Origin: Sepiola atlantica
Taxonomy: Eukaryota > Mollusca > Cephalopoda > Sepiida > Sepiolidae
Length of the DNA: 64,000 nt
Direction: 5' to 3'
Assembly (NCBI GenBank): GCA_963556195.1
Contig: OY744519.1
Location: 113,214,581-113,278,580 of the forward strand
A program made the translations under genes and the position numbers. Positions 33,718 through 45,547 of this stretch are shown here, in pieces (position 1 is the first letter of the stretch; the number at the start of each line of letters is the position of its first letter). A model generated the notes under the pieces. The model saw nothing but the letters and a program-made list of their open reading frames with translations. It had not been told where the DNA came from and did not search any database.

Positions 33718-33762
33718 ATCGCTAACGTTTTCGATTCTTCATCGAATCATCTTCAGGTGACC
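33718..33762 (-). ncRNA. Hammerhead ribozyme motif
   Basis: On - the core is CTGAAGA at 33756-33750. Stem II is GATTC/GAATC with a 6-nt loop, then GAAA. Stem III is the self-complementary AACGTT and the cleavage-site base is A. Stem I pairs GGTCAC with GCGATGC imperfectly (one mismatch near the core, one G-T). The insert 33616-33977 is bounded by (TA)n on both sides. Confidence 0.5.
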
Positions 33763-33975
33763 AAAAACAAATGAATAAAAGAACTGAAGAAAAGAAAAGA
33801 ATTGCACAAAACAGCCGTAGATGAAGTCAGTTAGGCATAAAAAACAGTGCAGTTCCAAGAGAAACGTTATCAATTTAAATTCCGGGACTCCAGAACATAA
33901 CAGGAAACCAATAACAGCATTTTAAAATGCTATACGTAATACAATTCATCCTGTGACTTGATCTTCTGTAACAAC

Positions 33976-34009
<34 letters not shown>

Positions 34010-34102
34010 ATTTTATGAAGGCTTACCAAAGCATTCCTTTCAAGACACCAATGATCACCATTAAAGATATTTTTTCTTACAAATACTATTTATTCAAATT
34101 AA

Positions 34103-34173
34103 ATGTTTTTTCCTACACGTGTTTCACTACCAAGCAGTTACTTGCTTGGCAGATCATCAGGGAAATTAAATGT
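34103..34173 (-). ncRNA. Hammerhead ribozyme motif (left arm)
   Basis: Mirror copy of the motif at 34700-34770; the core is at 34160-34154 on -, and the predicted cleavage lies between 34114 and 34113. Confidence 0.7.
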
Positions 34174-34699
34174 CTGGAATACTGGTTTCAACTGCCGACA
34201 AAACACAATGTGGCGTTGTAATAGTTGAGGTCACTTAAGAAGAGAAGAGGAAAAAAATAAAAATAAAAGTCAAACTTAAAAAGCAAGGAAGAACAACGAT
34301 AAGAAAAGAAAGTCCTAGAAAAGTCTTAGAAAAGTAGCTTGTGCATTATTTCTTCCACCAAGCCAACAAGAATGATTTAGTTCTTTTGTTTTCTTATGGG
34401 GGGGGGATTTATTCATCATTGTACCGGCTAACGTGAAAGTGTATTATCGCACATTGTTCCGGTTTTGTGGTTTTATTGAATGTATTTGGGACCGATTGCT
34501 TGCTTGTTGGCTTGGTGGAAGAAATAATGCACAAGCTACTTTTCTAAGACTTTTCTAGGACTTTCTTTTCTTATCGTTGTTCTTCCTTGCTTTTTAAGTT
34601 TGACTTTTATTTTTATTTTTTTCCTCTTCTCTTCTTAAGTGACCTCAACTATTACAACGCCACATTGTGTTTTGTCGGCAGTTGAAACCAGTATTCCAG

Positions 34700-34770
34700 A
34701 CATTTAATTTCCCTGATGATCTGCCAAGCAAGTAACTGCTTGGTAGTGAAACACGTGTAGGAAAAAACAT
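34700..34770 (+). ncRNA. Hammerhead ribozyme motif (right arm)
   Basis: Stem I TTTCC/GGAAA directly flanks the core CTGATGA (34713-34719). Stem II is about 10 bp (CTGCCAAGCA with TGCTTGGTAG, one G-T) with loop AGTAAC, then GAAA at 34748-34751. Stem III ACA/TGT sits within ACACGTGT and the cleavage-site base is A34759, so cleavage is predicted before G34760. All core bases are intact. Stem III is so short that a dimer pairing through ACACGTGT may be needed. Confidence 0.7.
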
Positions 34771-34999
34771 TTAATTTGAATAAATAGTATTTGTAAGAAA
34801 AAATATCTTTAATGGTGATCATTGGTGTCTTGAAAGGAATGCTTTGGTAAGCCTTCATAAAATCACATATAAATGCTCTGTACTCTGTAATCGAGTATCA
34901 TCGAGCTTGTTTTTTATTGGAACAACCCCGGTCTTCACTGAATGATCTATTTTATAAGTGAAAAATCTAAATCTATATATATATATATATATATATATA

Positions 35000-35593
35000 G
35001 TAGGTTGAGATAAATAAAATCAGCAGATTATTTCTATCAATTCGAAGAATGCAAACACAACAAAATCTGGTGTACGATCGTTTCTAAAATGATTTGGAAT
35101 ATTTTATTTTGTGTATACTTTAAATGATACTAAAAATTCTCTTCAGTGCCCCTCATAACATCACAAACAGAAATCAAGCAAAAAATATAATAATTTAGTA
35201 TTAAGAATGCATATATCAAGTTATTATAGGAAAAATAGAACGTCTCATTATATAAATCTATACCACTCTATACATAATATCAATAATGATAGGTATAATA
35301 ATAATATATAGTATTTTAAATATAAATAAATAATGTACAATAAATGATTTTGAAAAGTAAATAAATAAAAAAAACAATGATAAAAACAACAATAAGAACA
35401 AATAAAATAATAAAATATTTAAATAGTTTGAAGATAAATAAATTCTATGTAATGGATCATAATAAATTGAATTAAGTAACAAAGTAAGAATAGTAGTACT
35501 AATCTATAAGCGATAATAATTAGGATAATGATAACTTATATAATTAATTTAATATAATAATATTAATTATTAATTATAATTAGGATATTAATT

Positions 35594-35645
<52 letters not shown>

Positions 35646-36080
35646 GTAAAAAGTTAATAGATAATTATAAGATATGACATAATATTATGATCATAGAATG
35701 AGATTAATATGATATTATATGAAAAATAAAAAACTATAAAAAATAAATAAGAAGTATATATAATAAATAGATAGATCTAAAAATTAAAATTCTAAATTCA
35801 AATTAAAACATCAAAAATTTCGAATTTAAGTTAAAAGATTAAAAGTGAACATTATGTAAAAAATTAAAAACTTTGATATTTAATGCCTTAAATAAAACTA
35901 GATATAAAATTTTAAATTAAAATTTAAAATAATCTAAATAAAATATAATTATACCAATAAAGAAATATATATTAACATTATAGGGAATAGAATTCACAAA
36001 ATAATATTAAGACAAAGAAAGTGGGAGAGAAAAAATAATAACAAAGTATAATTATAATAATATAAAAGCTCTGTTTTATC
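35000..36080. other. Very AT-rich DNA
   Basis: From about 35150 the sequence is nearly all A and T, with (TA)n at 35596-35642. No coding or repeat family recognised. Confidence 0.6.
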
Positions 36081-36821
36081 TTAGTAATTAACAATTGAGC
36101 TGATGTTAGTATTTGAAGTATTTAAATGCCTGTATTTTGACTTTACCTATATTTACTGTAGGTGAGTTATTCTATTGTACATTTATACTCGACTTAAGTC
36201 AAAATATTTTGACTATAAGTTTTAATGTTATATATGTGTGTGTCGGTAGCACGATTTGAACCGTAGACTTTATATATATATATGCATAAACATTTCACAA
36301 ATCTGAATTTACATGCCACAACAGAGCAAGAGAACTGAAAATGAAAGTTTGCATCAAATAGAGTTTTAATATGTTCAGATTCTGATTTCTAATTAACAAA
36401 CTCAGACAACGCCAAATTAATCCAACCAAAATTGTTGACCCTCTGATCTGTTAATTCGTGACACATTCACAGTTTATGATGAAAGGTCAAATTGAAAGAG
36501 ACAATTAGAGTGTACAACCAACTATCTCGGCTTAATGGCTGGCTGGGTCAGGTATAGACAAATAAAGGCATTTCGAGAATTATTTCTAATCATATTACCA
36601 CCTGAGTCTGTCGCTATTGTCAATAATGACTTCAATTTAAGTGTTAATAGACCAAATACTGACATAAATTAGAATAGTTAATTAGTTCATTCTTTAATTG
36701 TTTTACCTGTGGATCTAACAAGAAAAATATTAGTTGGTTTCTGAAAGTTACATTGGATATCAAGTGAAAACTTCATGGTTCTTTCAACACATAAATCTAA
36801 AAGAAATAACTATATTTATTA
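36081..36821. other. AT-rich DNA, no gene seen
   Basis: A polypyrimidine-like stretch ending ACTGTAG joined directly to GTGAGT lies at about 36156-36169 on +. Confidence 0.35.
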
Positions 36822-36855
36822 CTAGCTGTGTCTCCACGGCGTTGCCCGGGAATCT
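36822..36855 (-). mobile_element. Helitron-like 3' terminus
   Basis: On - it reads CCCGGGCAACGCCGTGG, then GACACAG, and ends CTAG at 36825-36822 followed by T: hairpin plus CTRR. The rest of the element would extend right; its other end was not found. Confidence 0.45.
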
Positions 36856-37693
36856 TTACCAAATGATTATTATTATTAGCATGATAATTCCACAGTGCTT
36901 TCTACATAAACCTTTATAATTAACTGTTAACAATATTCATTTTGAAATAATAAATGTCTGTAAATGGTCAATACTATTTAAAAAAAAAAAAAGACTGTTC
37001 CTTGTTCGGTAAAAGTAATTGTCACCATCAGCTAAATATTCTTTTAATAAATAAACGAATGTCATTCTTTGAAATGTATTTATTTAAAATTGTAGTTTTA
37101 GTCGACGGTGTCACGAATGCCGCCGGTCGGGACCACCGAAAGACAATACGTGACAAAGATTAAAAAAAAGTTTTTAAAAAAGTTTTTAAAAAAAAAGTAA
37201 AAAAAAAAAGCCCGGAGTGGCTCGTATTATCCCAGGTTCAAATAAAACGTGATATGGGATGGGGATTTCTCCAATATAAAATACCGTCAGGAAACAAACA
37301 AAGGATACGAAGAAATGACAAAAAGACATTAGGACTTAAATTTATATTCATTTATTTAATGAAACTGTATACTAGAAAAAAAACGGGAGTGTTTCTATAA
37401 AACAAAACGAAATAAAACATCAAAACAAAAGTATATTCTTAGGATAGGGGGGGTTGTCTATCCTATCCCTATAGTAGCAAGATTCATTTCTACACAAAAA
37501 TACACATACAACAGCCCTAGGGGGCGAATGTCCGTGAAGAGATATTCAGGTTGTTACTTACAACTGGATGCATTGTTCGATTTAGAGTAGATATTTCCGG
37601 CATGTCGTCGTAGCCGTACCTCCTTGCACATGTAGTTTTGAAATACATTTTTTTCTCAGGAAAAACAATTCCTGGCTGGTTACTTTTTCTCAG
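36856..37693. other. No gene; GC content rises to the right
   Basis: TGTCACGAATGCCGCCGGTC at about 37110 could be an LTR-type start, but no matching second copy, primer site or end was found. A-runs at 36970 and 37165-37210. Confidence 0.3.
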
Positions 37694-38252
37694 CTTAGTT
37701 CAGCGGGTCGTCTCGCCCGAGCCGAGGGCGGCTATAATTCCATCTTCAAGCTTTTTCTCCGCTTAGTTCAGCGGGTCGTCTCGCCCGAGCCGAGGGCGGA
37801 TATAATTCCATTTTCCTTTCTCCGCTTAGTTCAGCGGGTCGTCTCGCCCGAGCCGAGGGCGGCTATAATTCCATTTTCAACAGGCTCCTCGCCCGAGCCA
37901 AGGGCGGCTATAATTCCATTTTCAACAGGCTCGTCTAGCCCGAGCCAAGGGCGGCTATAATTCCATTTTCAACAGGCTCGTCTCGCCCGAGCCGAGGGCG
38001 GCTATAATTCCATTTTCAACAGGCTCGTCTCGCCCGAGCCAAGGGCGGCTATAATTCCATTTTCAACAGGCTCGTCTCGCCCGAGCCGAGGGCGGCTATA
38101 ATTCCATTTTCAACAGGCTCGTCTCGCCCGAGCCGAGGGCGGCTATAATTCCATTTTCAAAAGGCTCCACTGCGATATTGTAGTCGCACATCGGTCGTCT
38201 CGCCCAAGCCAAGGGCGGATATAATTCCATCTTCAAATTCCATTTACAAAAG
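37694..38252. repeat. GC-rich minisatellite, about 47-bp unit
   Basis: About ten copies of GTCTCGCCCGAGCCGAGGGC, then GGCTATAATTCCATTTTC. The first three are longer (62-70 bp) and carry CGCTTAGTTCAGCGG; the middle six are close to 47 bp and start CAACAGGCTC. A GAGCC(G/A)AGGG polymorphism alternates. The core GCCC...GGGC is partly self-complementary. Stands out against AT-rich DNA. Confidence 0.9.
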
Positions 38253-38577
38253 GCTCCTGCCTTTCCTCGCGACTTTCTTGTCGACGGTTGTTCATTTCTT
38301 CCCCGTTCAGCGCAGAGGTACTCTGTTGTCTAGAGGTACTATAGTTGTCCTCAAAATATGTCCGTCTTAACCCGGCAGCTAACGTACTTCCTTGCCGGCA
38401 TCCTTCGTCCTCTGTCTCGCGTTAACTTCCTGTCGACTGTTCTTCGCGTGCGGCTGAAGTTTTTTTTTTTCTTCACTCTCTCTTTTTATCTCTTTTCCTG
38501 ACGTCATTCGAGTCGCATTATTATAATTTCTCGGTCGTTTATAAATATGCAAAAATGAATCCCATCTCTCTCCGTAA
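38253..38577. other. GC-richer flank of the minisatellite
   Basis: Unique-looking sequence with CCGGCAG and TGTCTCGCG stretches, then a T/CT run at 38460-38490. No frame or promoter could be argued. Confidence 0.3.
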
Positions 38578-38625
38578 ACCAGAGTCGTGAGTTCGAATCT
38601 CGATAGCTCTCCCTACATTTTGTAA
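38560..38625 (+). repeat. tRNA 3'-half-like fragment
   Basis: A good box B, GTGAGTTCGAATCTCGA (four of five T-stem pairs), preceded by an anticodon-arm-like CTCT...AGAG. No box A is seen, so it is a SINE or tRNA relic. Confidence 0.35.
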
Positions 38626-38639
38626 CAACGGGACAACAT

Positions 38640-40261
38640 AATTTGATTTTGGAACAATTTCATTTTTGCTAGATGGAGGATCTCACTTTTTAATGTGTGA
38701 AATGTGATACGGTACTACAAATATAAAGTGCATTGGCATATTATTATACAGATTATTATAATTAATTTTAAATCGAGTATAACTTTAAATCGCGTACATT
38801 GTTTTTAATCTAACAAACCAGATTTAGAAAGACAATGTAGCAAAGAGAAATCAGATGTGTGCAGTGATTTGAAGGAAATAAATACAAGTCTCAATTATCA
38901 TAAAGAAAATGCTATTTATATTTTGGGTGTAGAAGACGGGGAAAAAAATAAAAGAAAGAAAAAAATTAAATTGGTACTCACCTTTTTGTTCCTTTTTGTT
39001 GTTCTTCATAGTGTTACAAAGTAATAAAATGCACAATGTAGATACATACATGCGTATTTGCTTATAAAAAACATATACTGATAATTACATTAGTTTATTA
39101 GGATTTACTTCAATCTATAAAGTATATGTTGTAATTATTTAGCTAATTTCGTGCTACATTCGTCCTGTGTTTAGATGAAATTATTTATTGTCGGTACATA
39201 CACAGGAATGATAAGCTTATCGCTATTTTCATGTTTAATTTATATTCATGTCGTAAAAGTTAACGGCAGAAAAAAATGATAGAGAACACTTACACTATGA
39301 ATTACAACGCTATTTTAAAATGTCAATGTTAACAAACTAAGCGATTTAATTGTATAATCATCTCTATTGATTACCCAGTGCAAATAAACAGTGAATCTCT
39401 TTACCCATCTATTACTGAAAGAATTATCAGGTCGGATCGAATATGAATCGATAAAATTGATTAAAATTTCTTTTTTATGTAAAGATCACACATTGAAAAT
39501 TTCTCTAACTATCATCTAGGCAGAATTAAATATCGATTTGTCAGATACAATGTTATTTGGGTCCAAATTCGAGAATCCGACTGACTTTTTTTATATATTA
39601 GATTTTCCATACAAACTTTTTACATTGCATAAATGATGCACAATGATACATGTGTGATCTCATTGATTACACTATAATCAATTAAAAAAAAAGAAGAATG
39701 ATAGTATTATTTTATATAACCCTTTAGTGTAGAGGATATGGAAACAAATAACATACATATCTCTTTAAAATAATATAGAAAGTGTCTCTCAGTATATAAA
39801 CTTGACCCATCTCACATACTCACAACTTATGAACAAAACAAAAAGATTTTGGACTTCCTAAAAACTGAAATGATACCAATAAAAATTCGTGTGCATTCAG
39901 TATCTCTTGTTATAGATTACAATTTTACAAGACATGTTCTAAATGTGCACCTCGACACACTTTATTGAGCGTGACTGTCTCCCCAACATTATTTGTCAAA
40001 ACAAAACGGTCCGTTTATACAATGTTTCGAAATGGCGATCCATGCAGTGCACTTCAGAGAATGCAGTGCACTCAAGATCATCAGAATACAGAGTTCTTGC
40101 TGTTGAAATGGCCTCATAGAGAGAAGTGGGATTCACCAGTGAACCACACATTTGAAGGTTAATAAATCTGCCAATATTAATGATAATTCCACCTTCTTGG
40201 ATAATTTGGAAACGTTATTCTATTTTGTACCAAACTTATTTATTTATCTTCCTTCCACAAG
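38640..40261. other. AT-rich DNA, no confident gene
   Basis: An acceptor-like ACTATCATCTAG at about 39520 is followed by a 40-codon open stretch with no donor; not enough to call. At 40012-40100 on - a CTGATGA...GAAACATTGT series resembles a decayed hammerhead, with a GTGCACTGCAT direct repeat inside stem II. Confidence 0.35.
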
Positions 40262-40571
40262 GTAAGATGTGACACAAGGTCGGGAAAGTGGGATTTGATA
40301 AGTCAGCACTCTAGAGGAAGAGCACTCTGACCTTTAAAAATTGCCTGGGCAGCCCTGTCGGCATTCCCCGATAGGAGCGCCTCAGGCGATTAGCAATAAA
40401 CTAACCCCTTCTTAAAGGGTGAGAAGGCAAAGCCTGGGAGGGTGGACCTCCTAGAACTGCACAGGACAAAACCACAGACCGGCAGAATTAAGACCCGAAG
40501 GCCAAGACAATACCGGTCTATGGGGTGCAGTATCCATCAGAACAGATACTTCACTTTGATCCCGGCCAAAG
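40262..40571 (-). mobile_element. U2-snRNA-headed SINE, copy 5
   Basis: On - the head is CCGGGATCAAAGTGAAGTAT, then CTGTTC, more diverged than copies 2-4. It is followed by the common body and the 40-nt extra block (AGAGTGCTCTTCCTCTAGAG). The usual 3' end beyond AAGATG is missing. No target duplication found. Confidence 0.75.
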
Positions 40572-41146
40572 ATACAAAATACAGAATAACCAGCTTTGTT
40601 CAATGTTTATAAGATAAACTGAAAAGTCAAAGGTTTTCAGGGTACAACGTTTTTTTACTTTGAATAACACAGTAATATAAAGCTGTAAAGATGAAACTTC
40701 ACTGTCTTGCTTTAAATGACAAATTCTTAGATAATTCATTAAGTAATGATATTTAAACTTTATTAAAAAAAATAATGGATGTGTGAACAGCTTTATATAA
40801 TTGTTTATTTTCTGACTTCTTTTTTAAAATCCTTACAAAACTATCAATGCTAAAGTTTCTTTAGAGCGTGGCCAACATAATCACATTACAAAAAGAAATA
40901 GTTTTAATTGTTTGCTAGAAGAAATTAATTGGAACTTTATCACTGTATAGTTACAAAAGAGACGACAGGTGAAACCAGTAATTGAATAAAAGAACATTGA
41001 ATTAGAATAGACTTTCGGTAAGATAATAGTTAAAGAGAAATAAGGTGCAGTGAAATTCATTGATGGCATCAACGAGAGTAAAGTTACGGATATACAGCAG
41101 CAATTGAAGGTATTGGAACACAGGATAATGTTAATGCTTATTGCTT
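40572..41146. other. AT-rich DNA, no gene seen
   Basis: Nothing recognised. Confidence 0.35.
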
Positions 41147-41835
41147 ACGTTGGTTTGCTGTTTTGTTTTACGGCATATCAACCCTTTTCGAATTATTTAA
41201 TGTCGACTCCGGTCATTTTGGTAAAAGTTTTTATTCTTTAAGTTCTTCATATCTTCAAATATTTATTCATAGTGTTTGGTTTGGTTATTTTGTTTTACAG
41301 CATATCAACCCTTTTCGAATTATTTAATGCCGAATCCGGTCATTTTGGTAAAAGTTTTTATTCTTTAAGTTCTTCATATCTTCAAATATATATTCATAGT
41401 GTTTGGTTTGGTTATTTTGTTTTACAGCATATCAACTCTTTTCGAATTATTTAATGCCGAATCCGGTCATTTTGGTAAAAGTTTTTATTCTTTAAGTTCT
41501 TCATATCTTCAAATATATATTCATAGTGTTTGGTTTGGTTATTTTGTTTTACAGCATATCAACTCTTTTCGAATTATTTAATGCCGACTCCGGTCATTTT
41601 GGTAAAAGTTTTTATTCTTTAAGTTCTTCATATCTTCAAATATTTATTCATAGTGTTTGGTTTCGTAGTTTTTTAGAAGAAAATTGTTGTTTTTGTTTTT
41701 AGCTTTACAGAACATGATTGATTTTTTCAAAGGGAAAGGAAAAAACAATAACATCAATGTTTGGTGCATTTTAAGTCAGGAAGCTGGTATCTTCATACAG
41801 CCTGATCTGGTAGCACCAGGCCTATTGCTTAAGTT
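41147..41835 (+). mobile_element. Family A retroposon with 127-bp head repeated four times
   Basis: Copies start at 41147, 41274, 41401 and 41528 with an exact 127-bp period. Each contains the TTTTAC(A/G)GCATATCAAC head and TAATGCCGA(A/C)TCCGGTC. Copies 2 and 3 translate identically. After 41655 the single-copy remainder continues to CCTGATCTGGTAGCACCAG at about 41815-41833. The first and last units share TCGACTCC-type variants not in the middle ones, which fits stepwise unequal exchange. Confidence 0.85.
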
Positions 41836-42240
41836 TCAGATTTAAATAAAAAAAATAAATAAAACGATAGGGGTCAACTTTTTTGCCATCAACATAACAC
41901 ATTGTTGGGCTGAATGATAACATTTATTTTTAAGAATTTAATTAATCAAAGGAATAAAATAAAAATATGTATCTCAATCAAAAATCATGTTCATTTCTTT
42001 TTGAAATATAAAAATATCGAACTCTTTAAAAAAATTCAAAACTTTTAAAGATATGTGTTACTTTATATTGATGGCAAAAATGAGTCTGTGTTCGGGTACC
42101 GTATATATACAAATGTGCCAAAAAAGGAATTTGTTAAAATCTAAGAATATCATACACCGCTTTCTGATTATTCAAAAAAAGAAACATATAAATAATCATA
42201 AATATTTCTTTTCAGAAAGTAATAATATTAACAGTAATAC

Positions 42241-42282
42241 GTACGTACGTATGTATGTATGTATGTATGTATGTATGTATGT
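42241..42282. repeat. (ATGT)n microsatellite
   Basis: ACGT turning into ATGT tetranucleotides. A (TA)n lies at about 42440-42475. Confidence 0.9.
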
Positions 42283-42436
42283 GTATAAAAATGTTGTTTT
42301 AAGATGTTTAAAGCATTCGGCAATTTTCAACTCGTCAGACAATGATTACAACTAGCTGTGATATAAATGATAGAAGGAACTTTAGAAGCAAGTTGCCAAT
42401 CATTTTGTCAAATTAAAAGAGAATATAGTTTATATT

Positions 42437-42475
<39 letters not shown>

Positions 42476-42478
<3 letters not shown>

Positions 42479-44274
42479 TCAATGTTTTCTGTGTATTATA
42501 GAAGTTGATATGTTCGCAGTTAGAACATTTAGATAAGTTTCAATAAAATAAAGGTTAAATTTTTCAAACAATCTAAAGACAGCATTGAAAATCTCCTTCG
42601 ATTCCATCTGGGGTCACTAGAGAAAATTATTGATTAAGTCTGTAAAATAACTTAAATATATTAGAAAGTAAAGAAACAAAATCTATTTTTTAAATAGATT
42701 TTCTTTGGTTTCATAAAACACAAATAAAATTAAACAAAGAATATCCCAGTAAAGAACGTATTTAAAAAAGGTTTAAACATTTAAATAATTATTTGTATCA
42801 GTATTTTAAAGATTTAAAATCATTCACTTTTTAAAAGAATACTTCGATTCGTTAAATCTATTTGCCGTTTTACAGCTGCCTGTAAGCAACAACACCACAT
42901 CAACTGTTTTTTTTTTAAATAACTTAACCTAATATCACAAATGTAATTTTAAATTTTTATTTTCAAGGCAAAACTGTAAACATGACTATATTTAAAATTA
43001 TTTTTTCCTATAAAACCTTCTGACCAGCAATATATTTTCGCATTGGCAACGTCTGGTGAATACTGCTATTATGTAATAAACCAAGACTTGTATGACTGAT
43101 ATTTATAAAACATCTAATATAAAAAAGTGTTTCCTTTTAGAACTTCATGAACACATGGAAAATCAAATTTAAGAATGTGTCAGCGTTTTTACACAACTAT
43201 TTCTGAAAATTGTTTTTCAAATGATTTATGGCAATTGATCTGGATCTAAATATCACTATATCCAGTTCCGATGCAAAGAGCTCATCCGACTCCCAATTTA
43301 TGATATGGGTTCCCCACTTTTGTAAACAAACAAATGTGTTCACGTTTTTACTCGCCAGAAATCAAGTACTTCTCCAATTTTAATGACATGTCCAGCATTT
43401 ATTCAACAAATTATGCATTTTATAAGCCATACAAGCTATCTTTAAAGCAGTGGAAGTTTAACAGAATTGCATTTTGAGCCAGATTAACACACCCGCACTC
43501 TAACAAATTTGTATTATTTTTAATGTTTTTACTATTGAAAGCTACTCTATCTAAATTTTTTGTGAAAAATATAAAATAAAGGGTCAACATATAAATTAAA
43601 GAGGCTTCCAAATCATTGTTCAAACCATTCCTCGCTGGTTCAGCAGCATGTGGTGCGGGATTAGGTAGTACTGGCTTTGATTGAATGTATCTCATAGAAG
43701 TTACACAATAACATTGATAGTAACATCTGATGGCTTGTAAATTATCTTGATCTTTGGTAAGAGTTTTATTCACCCCTGAAAGAGTCCAAGTTTAAAAATA
43801 GTTGGCCCAAATGGTTAAGTGCTATTGTCAGTTGAGCTGATTCACATGGGTAAGACAATAACTTTCAACTGCATATTTTTATTCGAAGATTTTTGTCTTT
43901 ATGAATACACAAAAAAACGATCAAAGAAAGTTGTCTTAAAATCGTCTGTTTCATCAAGTTTCAAAGTCGCAAAGGAAAACCTAACATGAATTGTTTTTGA
44001 AGTCCTCAATTACTTGTGTATTCATATAGATATCGTGTCTGTCTTTTAAGATACAACATGTGTATCTGATCAGTGCAGTTTTCTGTCAATGAATATTATT
44101 ATAATCATTGCATCTTTGATTGATAGAAAAAGTCACTGATATGACGATGTCTTTCATCCAGGTAAGAGCACGAGTCCTTTCTTAATGCTGAAATGGACCG
44201 CTTTCTGATTTTATGAACATCTAATTCATTTCTTAACAGACAAATATTGGCACTATGTTCTATTTTTTATTACT
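42476..44274. other. AT-rich DNA, no confident gene
   Basis: A 117-codon frame at 43420-43773 (-) has no motif. At 43800-43830 TTGGCCCAAATGGTTAAGTG is box-A-like without a clear box B. A pyrimidine tract CTTTCATCCAG joined to GTAAGAG lies at 44151-44168 on +. Confidence 0.35.
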
Positions 44275-45501
44275 AACAGAGGCACCCGGTGTTGTCTGGG
44301 AGCAATTACTTAAAAACTGAAAGCTTAAGCGATTATCTAACATAAACAAATATTTTTAATAAACTCAAAAGAATATTAATTTCTTTATGTTGTTATAAAC
44401 TTGAGAAGTAAACGGACGTTGCTCGGGAGAAGCAACTTCAAAATTTACATTCTTGTGAATTACATTTGTATGATTATGTTTCACAAAGTATCGAGACTTA
44501 GCATATATTAACGAAGGACAATAAATTAAAACTTCATTTCGTTTCAAAATGCGAGATGTGCCAAAAAGTAACGAGACTGAGGATGGGCAATAAATTAGAC
44601 AGTCGACACTATTGCAATTCAGTAGCTTTTCCTTACTTGGCCATTCTTCCATTTCTACTCCTGCACTTAAATTTTCAGCATATTTTTATTTTTAGCATAT
44701 TTCCTGCACACACTTTATTTTCATGCCTTCTGTTTTCTTATCTATGCCGTGGGCAATGCCGGGTTTCCCTGTTCATCTTAAATAGCTAAAAGTGCATGAG
44801 TTAACAATATTTTTGACTTCATTATCATTAGCATTCAAAAATTCTATTATTCTTATAATAAAATTTTATGGAGAATACCCCAAATCATAATTACCATTAT
44901 TAAATTCTCTTTAAATCTTAACCTAGAAAAGTCATGCTGTATTTTGTTACAGTCAATTGTTATGAAGTAAATAAAATATAAAGTTAATAAAATTTATCGG
45001 TGCTTAGAGCAAACGGAGACCCGCCACAGTATTGGTAAAGTAAAGAACAATATATTTTACTAACAGGGGAACCTTGCATTACCCCGGAATGAAAGTGGGT
45101 CTTGTATATAAAAAAACGACAATAAAACATGTAGTATATTCATTTGTCATTTTAAATAGTTAATAGGGCAAATATTAAAAGAAGTTCATGTGAAAACACA
45201 CCATTATTCTTATAATAGAATTTTTTGCGAATTCCTGAAAACCAAACACACAGATTATCATAATCGGATTTCTTGTAAAATCCTACCCTAAGAAAGTTGT
45301 GTTTAATCTTGTTACCGGGCTTTGTTATAAATACAATCAAATAAGGTAAAACGTTATCTTTATATAAAATACCACCATTAGATTCGTCATAGATTTTACA
45401 CAATAAAAGTTATGTTGGATCTTGTTTCAATTGTATCTCCGGACATAAAGATGCTACACAAACATGCACACACACACATATATATATAGGGTCAACATCT
45501 C

Positions 45502-45547
<46 letters not shown>

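Larger units (their letters stand above)
34003..34870. repeat. Perfect 368-bp inverted repeat with 132-nt spacer
   Basis: Left arm 34003-34370, right arm 34503-34870. Lengths agree exactly and each arm translates to the same 68-residue string in mirror frames, so identity is complete or nearly so. Each arm contains a well-formed hammerhead motif. (TA)n lies directly left (33978-34004) and a further (TA)n at 34975-34999. The open frames are by-products. It resembles a pair of terminal repeats joined head to head around a short centre. Confidence 0.95.

Noticed and set aside
34003..34870. Identical 68-residue proteins encoded on both strands
   Set aside because: They are mirror images produced by the perfect palindrome, and the sequence overlaps the ribozyme motif; no gene features.
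37694..38252. A CRISPR array
   Set aside because: Units are contiguous with no unique spacers, and the genome is eukaryotic.
37090..38470. A solo LTR
   Set aside because: TGTCACG could start an LTR, but no matching end, target duplication or second copy was found.
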